From: Glycocaulis sp050485565
GTDB lineage: Bacteria > Pseudomonadota > Alphaproteobacteria > Caulobacterales > Maricaulaceae
Length of the DNA stretch: 64,000 nucleotides
Direction: 5' to 3'
Assembly: GCF_050485565.1 (NCBI RefSeq)
Contig: NZ_JBJHBQ010000001.1
Location: 186,001-250,000 of the forward strand
The position numbers and the translations under genes were made by a program. The notes under the pieces are model-generated. The model saw only the letters and a list, made by a program, of their open reading frames with translations. It was not told the DNA's origin and ran no database searches. Position 1 is the stretch's first letter; the number at the start of each line of letters is the position of its first letter. Positions 57,518 through 64,000 of the stretch are shown one piece after another.

Positions 57518-59746
57518 TTACGCGCTCCGGTCTGCTCCGCTCGCCGCGGCCACGGCCTGCGCATCAAAATCATCGGTCAGCAGCGCCTCGCGGATGAGTG
57601 CTTCAGCACCCCTGATCTCGTTAAGCTCGCTGCTGGTGAGGACACCCTTCGAGACGGCCTCATCCAGCTCTGTCTTTGTCTCTTTCAGCTTTTTCAGCAG
57701 CTCATCGCGCCGGATGATGGCGGCAAAGGCCCGTTCCAGAACGGCGAGCGGGTCATCGCCTTCGCCGATATAGACGCCGCGCGTCAGCCGGTCGCGGGCG
57801 CCGCCCGGCTCCAGCATGCACTGCGCCGCCGCATTCATCACCGCATCTGAAACAGGCCGCCTGTGCTGCCCCAGCGGGCACAGAAACAATCTTAGCAGGA
57901 TGCGCCAGTGCAAGCCCGGAAAGTGACGGATCACCTCGCGCAGGCGCTGCTGGATACGATAGAGTCCGTCTTCAAAGCAGTAATCGAGCAGGGGCTTGTC
58001 AGCCGCCTGCGCTCCTTCCGCCTCGAACCGCTTGAGCACCGCCGACAGTAGATAGATTTCCGAGAGTATGTCGCCCAGACGGCCGGACAGCGCCTCCTTG
58101 CGTTTCAGCGCGCCGCCCAGAACACCCAGCGCCATCTCCGAGATCACGGCAAGGCGCGCCGAGGCATGGGTGAGTTGACGGTAATAGGGCGCAAGCTCGC
58201 CAGCGCCTTCTGGTGCATGCGCAAACCGGCCAAATGTCAGGCCGTGCGCGAAGGAGCGGGTGAAGTTCCTGATGTCGTGCCAGATATGGGCAAACACCGC
58301 ATGATCGAAGGCTTTGAGCCCCTCTTCCCTGTCAGGGTTACGCACCGCCTCCATCTCGTCGAGCAGGTAGGGGTGGCAGCGTATCGCGCCTTGGCCGAAA
58401 ATGATCAGGCTGCGCGTGAGGATGTTCGCGCCTTCCACCGTGATCGCCACCGGAAGGGAGTTATAGGCCGTCGCGAGATAATTGCGCGGCCCCTCCATGA
58501 CCAGCTTGCCGCCATGAATATCCATCGCATCATTGACCGCCTGACGCAGGCGCTCGGTGGCATGACATTTCATGATCGCAGACACGACGGCAGGCTTTTC
58601 GCCCTTGTCAATTCCGGCAGCCGTCAGCTTGCGCGCAGCATCGATCAGATAGGCAGAGGCGGCGATGCGCGCGAGCGGTTCACGCACGCCTTCAAAATTG
58701 CCGATTGAGAGGCCGAACTGCTCGCGTATCCGGGCGTAGGCACCGCACGAATGCGCGGACAGGGCGGCAGCGGCGCAGCTCATCGAGGGCAGGGAAATAC
58801 CCCGCCCGGCAGCCAGCGCGCCGGTGAGCATTCGCCAGCCTTTACCGATATGATCGGGTCCGCCCAGCACATGATCCATCGGCACGAACACGTTCTTGCC
58901 GCGCACCGGCCCGTTCTGGAAGGCCAGTCCGGACGGGATATGACGCCGCCCGGTATCAAGACCCGGCGTGTCGGTGGAAACCAGCGCGAGCGTGATGCCA
59001 AGCTCTTCCTCGCCGCCCAGCAAACCGTCCGGATCACGCAGGCGGAAGGCAAGACCCGCAATCGTCGCCACAGGTGCCAGTGTGATGTAGCGCTTGTCGC
59101 AGTTGATCTCGATGCCCAACACGCGTTCGCCGTCGATCTCGCGTTCGACCACCACGCCGGTATCGGTCATGGCACCGGCGTCCGACCCGGCCTCGATGCC
59201 GGTCAGGGCAAAACAGGGAATATCCTCTCCGCTGGCAAGGCGCGGCAGATAGTGGGCTTTCTGCTCATCCGTCCCGTAGAGCATCAGCAATTCGCCGGGC
59301 CCCAGCGAGTTGGGCACCATCACGGTGACAGCCGCCGTGATGGAGCGCGTGGCAATCGTGCGCACCACCTCTGAATGGGCCAGCGCCGAGAAGCCCTTCC
59401 CGCCATATTCGGTGGGAATGATCATCGCCAGGAAGCCCTCGCGGATCATCATGTCCCAGACCGGACGGGGCAGGTCGTGCAGCTCGCTCTCGATCTGCCA
59501 GTCATCCAGCAGGGCGCATAATTCCTGGAGGGGACCGTCAATAAACGCCTGCTCGGCCTCGGTGAGCTTTCCGGTCTCCAGCGCGCGCAAATAGGCCCAG
59601 TCCGGCCGGCCCGACATGATCTGGGCATCCCACCACACCGTGCCGGCCTCGATGGCCTCCGCTTCGGTGTCCGACATTTCGGGCATGACGCCTGCATACC
59701 AGCGCATGAGGGGTTTGCTGATCAGCTTCCGGCGCCATCGTGACAT
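57518..59746 (-). CDS. fadE: FadE-type acyl-CoA dehydrogenase
   Basis: 742 residues from the ATG at 59746 (ATGGAG 8 bases upstream); the frame runs on to 60085 but this part overlaps the divergent reductase gene and is not coding-like. The ACAD fold begins around residue 85 with PRPVWDMMIREGFLAMIIPTEYGGKGFS, followed by FALTGIEAGSDAGAM (FAD/substrate region), SFEGVREPLARIAASAYLIDAAR-type helices, and a C-terminal DUF1974 domain (about 480-740) typical of FadE. It catalyses the first step of fatty acid beta-oxidation. It is slightly shorter than the E. coli enzyme (about 815). No other fad genes lie in the window. Confidence 0.93.
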   Translation of the reverse strand: MSRWRRKLISKPLMRWYAGVMPEMSDTEAEAIEAGTVWWDAQIMSGRPDWAYLRALETGKLTEAEQAFIDGPLQELCALLDDWQIESELHDLPRPVWDMMIREGFLAMIIPTEYGGKGFSALAHSEVVRTIATRSITAAVTVMVPNSLGPGELLMLYGTDEQKAHYLPRLASGEDIPCFALTGIEAGSDAGAMTDTGVVVEREIDGERVLGIEINCDKRYITLAPVATIAGLAFRLRDPDGLLGGEEELGITLALVSTDTPGLDTGRRHIPSGLAFQNGPVRGKNVFVPMDHVLGGPDHIGKGWRMLTGALAAGRGISLPSMSCAAAALSAHSCGAYARIREQFGLSIGNFEGVREPLARIAASAYLIDAARKLTAAGIDKGEKPAVVSAIMKCHATERLRQAVNDAMDIHGGKLVMEGPRNYLATAYNSLPVAITVEGANILTRSLIIFGQGAIRCHPYLLDEMEAVRNPDREEGLKAFDHAVFAHIWHDIRNFTRSFAHGLTFGRFAHAPEGAGELAPYYRQLTHASARLAVISEMALGVLGGALKRKEALSGRLGDILSEIYLLSAVLKRFEAEGAQAADKPLLDYCFEDGLYRIQQRLREVIRHFPGLHWRILLRLFLCPLGQHRRPVSDAVMNAAAQCMLEPGGARDRLTRGVYIGEGDDPLAVLERAFAAIIRRDELLKKLKETKTELDEAVSKGVLTSSELNEIRGAEALIREALLTDDFDAQAVAAASGADRSA

Positions 59747-59873
59747 GAGAAAACTCCATTCATCGGGCGTCTCAGGGCAGCTCACACACTGTTGCTGACC
59801 CGTCACCGGACCGGTGCGCGCAAGGTGAAGCCTTCTCCTTGCAACGCGTCGAGGTCTCACGCGTTCCCACGTG

Positions 59874-61208
59874 ATGACTGTCAATCTGCCCCGTTCGTCC
59901 TTGCGGGCCATTGCCTGGATCGCTCTGGCGGCGCTCGCGCTCGCCCTGCCCTTTATCGTGCTGCTGACAGGCGAACGCGCCAGCGGCACCAGCTTCATGT
60001 GGGATTTCTCCATGGGGCTGGGCTTTGGCGCGCTGGCAGCCACGGGCCTGCAATTCGTACTCACCGCCCGCTTCCAGCCGATCACCCGGCCCTATGGCAT
60101 CGATATCGTCTATCTGTTCCACCGCTATTTCGCGATTGGCGCGGTGGCGCTGATGCTCGGCCATTTCGCCATTCTCTACATCTGGTTTGAGGATGCGCTG
60201 GGCGATCTGAACCCGCTGACCGCAGAGTGGGAGCTGACCATGGGACGTATTGCGCTTGGCGCGTTCGTGCTGCTGGTCATCACGTCGGAATTCCGCAAGA
60301 CGCTGCGCATCCCCTACGAGTTCTGGCGCTATGGCCATATCACGCTGGCCATGATCGCGTTTGGCGCAGCCGTGACCCACATTATCGGCGTTGGCCATTT
60401 CACCGCCGAGGCCGACAAGCGCATCCTCTGGCTGGGCGTCGCGGTCAGCTGGATTGGCCTGATGGTATGGACGCGGGCGATCCGGCCCTTCCGCCTGTGG
60501 CGCAATCCGTGGCGAATCGCGGAGAATATTCCGCGCGAGGGCGGGGTGCATTCCCTCGTGCTCGAACCCATGGGCAGGGGTCTGAAGAACTGGAAGCCCG
60601 GCCAGTTTGTCTGGCTGACGCTCGGCGCATCTCCCTTCGCCCTGAAGGAGCATCCCTTCACCATCTCCACCCCGCCAGAGCATGGCCCGAAGGTGACGCT
60701 CTCCATCAAGCCGCTGGGCGATTTCAGTGAGTGGGCGGTGCATACCAAACCGGGAGCCAAAGCCTATCTTGACGGCCCCTATGGTGCGTTCTCCATCGAC
60801 AATGACCCGGAGGCCAAGGGCTTCGTGATGATCGCCGGCGGGGTCGGCATTACGCCGATGATGAGCAATATCCACGCCATGGAGGAGCGCAATGATCCGC
60901 GCCCTGTCATCCTCATTTACGGCAACAAGGACTGGGAGAACGCCCATTTCCGCCACGAGCTGGCGGAGCTGGAGGAGAAGCTGAACCTCAAAGTGGTCCA
61001 TGTGCTGGAGAACCCGCCGGACGGCTGGGAGGGCGAAACCGGCTTTATCGACCGGATGATACTGGCCGATCACTTACCCGAAGAGACGCGCGACTGGCCA
61101 CACTTCCTGTGCGGTCCCGGCCCGCTGACCGATGCGGCAAAATCAAACCTGCTCGCGATGGGCGTACCGCTGACGGCCATCGATTCTGAAATCTTCGATC
61201 TGGTCTAG
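59874..61208 (+). CDS. Ferric-reductase-like flavocytochrome
   Basis: 444 residues. Six membrane helices (about 10-215) of the ferric-reductase-like type with heme-ligand histidines near 83 and 97 (FHRYFAIGAVALMLGHF) and in YGHITLAMIAFGAAVTH. The cytoplasmic part has the FAD site KEHPFTIST, an NAD(P)H site GGVGITPMMSNI and LCGPGPL near the end. It passes electrons from NAD(P)H across the membrane to ferric iron or another acceptor. Start: the ATG at 59874, one codon after a GTG; the ribosome site is weak. A 30-residue membrane peptide follows 10 bases after its stop. Divergent from fadE. Confidence 0.88.
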   Translation: MTVNLPRSSLRAIAWIALAALALALPFIVLLTGERASGTSFMWDFSMGLGFGALAATGLQFVLTARFQPITRPYGIDIVYLFHRYFAIGAVALMLGHFAILYIWFEDALGDLNPLTAEWELTMGRIALGAFVLLVITSEFRKTLRIPYEFWRYGHITLAMIAFGAAVTHIIGVGHFTAEADKRILWLGVAVSWIGLMVWTRAIRPFRLWRNPWRIAENIPREGGVHSLVLEPMGRGLKNWKPGQFVWLTLGASPFALKEHPFTISTPPEHGPKVTLSIKPLGDFSEWAVHTKPGAKAYLDGPYGAFSIDNDPEAKGFVMIAGGVGITPMMSNIHAMEERNDPRPVILIYGNKDWENAHFRHELAELEEKLNLKVVHVLENPPDGWEGETGFIDRMILADHLPEETRDWPHFLCGPGPLTDAAKSNLLAMGVPLTAIDSEIFDLV

Positions 61209-61218
61209 GAGGCAGCGC

Positions 61219-61311
61219 ATGAGACCCATACTCGCCCTCACCATCGCCATCGCGCTGATTGGTTTTACCGTCGGGCTGGCGGCGGGTTTTGCCTGGCTCG
61301 TGAACAGCTAG
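61219..61311 (+). CDS. 30-residue single-helix membrane peptide
   Basis: MRPILALTIAIALIGFTVGL followed by AAGFAWLVNS, a single membrane helix. A perfect AGGAGG lies 6 bases before the ATG, itself overlapping the end of the reductase gene, and the stop falls on a CTAG shared with the convergent gene. Too short for standard gene finders. Likely a small partner or assembly helper of the flavocytochrome, as seen with other respiratory complexes (inference). Confidence 0.65.
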   Translation: MRPILALTIAIALIGFTVGLAAGFAWLVNS

Positions 61312-61667
61312 ACGCACGCTTCAAGGAAGAGCACCGGCGCGCCCGTCCACAGCGTGGAGATGACCGCCGCTATCGTCACCATCACCGCCACCCGGCGCGC
61401 GGTATCAGCCGCCGGCCCTTCCCAGCGCCGGGCAATCCGGTCCAGCGGAAACCAGAGCGCCGCGCCCAGCGCGACATGGCCAAGATATAAGGCCAGCAGA
61501 AGGATGCGGTTGGCCGACAGCCCTGCAATTGCCGCCTCCTCCCATCCCGCCCGGCACCCGACCGCATGCAGCCCATAGAGCACCGAAAAGCCTGCGGCCC
61601 AGACGGTGAAGCCCGCAACAAGCCAGATGAGGTCCGGCCCGCGCACCTTGCGAAGCGCTCCGCTCAT
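61308..61667 (-). CDS. Small membrane protein in the oxidase operon
   Basis: 119 residues from the ATG at 61667, with GGGAGG 6 bases upstream. It overlaps the oxidase stop by four bases (ATGA), so it is translationally coupled. Three to four membrane helices at roughly 13-33, 45-65 and 90-112. I recognise no assigned family; position suggests a small oxidase subunit IV or assembly factor. Its stop is within the shared CTAG at 61308-61311 with the plus-strand peptide. Confidence 0.7.
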   Translation of the reverse strand: MSGALRKVRGPDLIWLVAGFTVWAAGFSVLYGLHAVGCRAGWEEAAIAGLSANRILLLALYLGHVALGAALWFPLDRIARRWEGPAADTARRVAVMVTIAAVISTLWTGAPVLFLEACV

Positions 61668-64000
61668 CCCATGCCTCCCGGTGCCAGAGTGATAAGGGCG
61701 AGCGCGCCGAGACCCGTAATGGCGGTGTAGAGCTGCCAGATGGTCGTACCGCGCATATCGGCTGAGCGCATGGCCGAGACGAATCCGGACTTGCACCGCG
61801 CCAGCGCATAGGCCGTGAACAATATCCCCAGCAATACGTGCAGCATGACATAGCCGATGACCGCCATGGTCACCGCCGCATAGGCATGGCTCGTCGGGGC
61901 CGGGGCGTCAAAAACAGCCAGCGCAATCAGGGCGGCGAGCGCTACAAGGCTCGCGAGGAGCGACCCGGCCAGATGGATGATGCGCGCACCCGCCCTGCCC
62001 GCCTGATTGGCGCGTCTGGCATTGAAGGCAAAACCGGAGGCGGCTGTGAGGCCGATGGCGATAGCGGCCACCAGTGCCTGGCTGGTGCCCAGAAACTCCG
62101 GCGGCGGCCAGTCCGGCGCGGTCGTCCAAAGGAAGAGATAGCCAAAGACCAGCGAGCCGAAGAAGGCCGCATTGGCGGCAAGGAAGTATTTCAGGCCCAG
62201 CAGGGTCGGCACCGAGCTGACGACATAATGCACGGGCAGGCTGAGGCCATGTCCGGCATCGACGGGTTCAGGATCAGACTTCGCGCCCAGCGACCACAGC
62301 CAGCGCCACCCGAACACGGCCGCAAGCACCACACCCACCAGCGAGAACCAGTAGGCGCTGAACAGGAAAGACACGAAGAACACGGCCAGCCCCGAAGCCA
62401 TGAGAAAGGGCGTGTAGTCATTCTTCGGGAAGATCAGCACGTGCTCCGGCTCACCCGTTGCCATATCGACGCACAGCGTCTCCATCTCGCCTCTGGGTGC
62501 GCCGGGGAGGTATCCTTTACCGGCGGCGATATCCGCGCCAAGGCGCTCATTGTCTTCCAGCGGGTCACGGCTGGTGATGAGCGGCAGGGAAGCGAAGTTA
62601 TAGCTCGGCGCAGGGGTGGGCATGGCCCAGTCCAGCCCCGTCCCGCCCCACGGGTTACGGCGGAAGCGCCGCCCGAAGCGGGTCTGCAGCACGATATCGA
62701 CCACAAAGAGCGCAAAGCCCGCCGTCATCACGAACCCGCCAACCGAGGAGATGAGATTGGGCAGATCCCAGCCGAGCCCGCCTTCATAGGTGAAGACGCG
62801 GCGCGGCATGCCCAGCAGCCCGGTAAAGTGCATGATGAGGAAAGTGCCGTGGAAGCCGAGGAAAATCAGCCAGAAGGCGGCTTTCGACACCTGAAAGACG
62901 GGCAATCGCCCCGTCATCAGTGGCAGCCAGTAATAGGCGGCTGCCAGCATCGGAAACACGAAGCCGCCGATCAGCACGTAATGGAGATGCGCAACCACGA
63001 AATGAGTGTCATGAGCCTGCCAGTTGAACGGCACCAGAGCCAGCATCACGCCGGTCAGCCCGCCGAGGATGAAGACCGAGAAAAAACCCATCAGGTAGAG
63101 CATGGGCAGGGTCATCTGCGGACGCCCGCGCATCAGGGTGGCGATCCAGGCAAACACCTGCACCGCCGTCGGCACCGCCACCAGCATGGAAGCCGCGGAG
63201 AAGAAGGCGAGCGCCAGATGCGGTATCCCTACCGTAAACATGTGGTGGACCCACAGCCCGAAGCTCAAGAATGCCAGCGCGATGATGGCCGCCACGATCC
63301 ACGCATAGCCGACGATTTTCGTGCGCGCGAAGACGGGTATGAGGGTGGAGACTGCCCCGGCGGCTGGCAGGAAGATGATATACACCTCAGGGTGGCCAAA
63401 GAGCCAGAACAGGTGCTGCCACAGCAGCGGCGCGCCGCCGCGCTCCGCATCGAAGAAAGGCCAGTTGAAGGCGCGCTCGATCTCCAGAAGCACGCTGCCA
63501 AGAATGAGCGGCGGGAAGGCGATGAGCATCATCGCGGCGGTGACCAGCAGATACCAGGCCATGAGCGGCATGCGCGAGAGCGCCATGCCTGCGGTGCGCA
63601 CTTTCAGGATCGTGACCACGATCTCGACCGCCGCACAGATGGCGGAAATTTCCACGAAGGTGACGCCCAACAGCCAGACATCGGCATTGATGCCCGGCGT
63701 GTAGGTGGCCGAGGAGAGCGGGGTGTACATGAACCAGCCGCTATCGGGCGCGACACCCATCAGCATGGATACGAGGATGATTGTCGCGCCAAAGAGATAG
63801 CACCAGTAGCCGAAGGCGGAGAGGCGCGGATAGGCGAGATCACGCGCGCCGAGGATTTTCGGCAGGAGATAGAGCGCCACCCCCTCGATCAGAGGTATCG
63901 CGAACAGGAACATCATCACCGTGCCGTGCATGGTGAAAATCTGGTTGTAGGCATCCGCGCCGAGGAAGGGATTTTCGGGCCGGGCGAGCTGGGCGCGGAT
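61664..64000 (-). CDS. ctaD: Fused cytochrome c oxidase subunit I/III, 5' end outside window
   Basis: 778 residues visible. The frame is open to the right edge and the residues before the apparent ATG at 63931 (PENPFLGADAYNQIFT) are typical subunit I, so the gene starts beyond the window. Subunit I: HGTVMMFLF (heme a region), HPEVY (CuB His and cross-linked Tyr), HDTHFVVAHLHYV (heme a3 and heme a ligands). From about residue 560 the chain continues into subunit III: VPTLLGLKYFLAANAAFFGSLVFGYLF and following helices. Fused I/III oxidases of the caa3 type are known in several lineages. It reduces oxygen to water while pumping protons. Downstream is the small membrane protein at 61308. Confidence 0.93.
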   Translation of the reverse strand: MRAQLARPENPFLGADAYNQIFTMHGTVMMFLFAIPLIEGVALYLLPKILGARDLAYPRLSAFGYWCYLFGATIILVSMLMGVAPDSGWFMYTPLSSATYTPGINADVWLLGVTFVEISAICAAVEIVVTILKVRTAGMALSRMPLMAWYLLVTAAMMLIAFPPLILGSVLLEIERAFNWPFFDAERGGAPLLWQHLFWLFGHPEVYIIFLPAAGAVSTLIPVFARTKIVGYAWIVAAIIALAFLSFGLWVHHMFTVGIPHLALAFFSAASMLVAVPTAVQVFAWIATLMRGRPQMTLPMLYLMGFFSVFILGGLTGVMLALVPFNWQAHDTHFVVAHLHYVLIGGFVFPMLAAAYYWLPLMTGRLPVFQVSKAAFWLIFLGFHGTFLIMHFTGLLGMPRRVFTYEGGLGWDLPNLISSVGGFVMTAGFALFVVDIVLQTRFGRRFRRNPWGGTGLDWAMPTPAPSYNFASLPLITSRDPLEDNERLGADIAAGKGYLPGAPRGEMETLCVDMATGEPEHVLIFPKNDYTPFLMASGLAVFFVSFLFSAYWFSLVGVVLAAVFGWRWLWSLGAKSDPEPVDAGHGLSLPVHYVVSSVPTLLGLKYFLAANAAFFGSLVFGYLFLWTTAPDWPPPEFLGTSQALVAAIAIGLTAASGFAFNARRANQAGRAGARIIHLAGSLLASLVALAALIALAVFDAPAPTSHAYAAVTMAVIGYVMLHVLLGILFTAYALARCKSGFVSAMRSADMRGTTIWQLYTAITGLGALALITLAPGGMG

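Noticed and set aside
59747..60085. N-terminal extension of the FadE-type gene to 60085.
   Set aside because: The extension overlaps the coding part of the divergent flavocytochrome and has no ACAD-like sequence; the ATG at 59746 has a ribosome site.

Overview
The window is GC-rich chromosomal DNA with dense coding, short gaps (none above about 300 bases) and many 1-4 base start/stop overlaps. The gene families present point to an aerobic alphaproteobacterium: COQ9, a fused cytochrome c oxidase subunit I/III, a TonB-dependent receptor, an S21 protein ending in the alphaproteobacterial style, and Ntn-hydrolase and class C beta-lactamase-fold hydrolases. The overall style suggests the Maricaulales/Hyphomonadaceae/Caulobacterales group, but that placement is inference. 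I saw no insertion sequence, prophage, CRISPR array, rRNA or replication origin. One tRNA gene, tRNA-Ser(GGA), is present.

Layout. 0-5.8 kb: end of a duplicated VOC/PhnB-like gene, a ParDE toxin-antitoxin pair with a palindromic operator on its promoter, a di-iron ferritin-like protein with a fatty-acid-hydroxylase-type protein, a PIG-L deacetylase and a glycerophosphodiester phosphodiesterase. 6-18 kb: a TonB receptor, a PQQ sugar dehydrogenase, a serine hydrolase / GMC oxidoreductase / aldehyde dehydrogenase run, a penicillin-acylase-type Ntn hydrolase and a YgjP-like metallopeptidase. 18-27 kb: rpsU (apparently with an ATC start), COQ9, rsmI, and pbpC coupled to a thioester-containing alpha-2-macroglobulin.

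27.4-45 kb is the most unusual part. A response regulator and a DegP-like protease lie at one end and a sensor kinase at the other. Between them are a secreted caspase-family protein, two secreted TPR proteins, a secreted CHAT protease-like protein, a secreted DUF900-type alpha/beta hydrolase and a full-length TPR-CHAT protein. Two small exported proteins that share a C-terminal domain with two cysteines flank the set. A 17-base direct-repeat motif occurs upstream of three of the transcription units, always pointing at the gene. I read this as one co-regulated envelope system built from caspase and CHAT modules that are usually discussed in cytoplasmic signalling or cell-death settings.

45-64 kb: a ChrA-type transporter, an MFS transporter, a paraoxonase-like lactonase, a second Ntn hydrolase, a DUF1330 protein, an HAD phosphatase, msrA, a Ca/Na antiporter, tRNA-Ser, two class C beta-lactamase-fold hydrolases, a FadE-type acyl-CoA dehydrogenase, a ferric-reductase-like flavocytochrome with a 30-residue membrane peptide behind it, and the terminal oxidase genes running off the right edge.

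Two families of intergenic palindromic repeats (A at 5820, 19368 and 48869; B at 19474 and 51699, with a fragment at 48856) have stems that differ between copies but remain paired, mostly at convergent gene ends.
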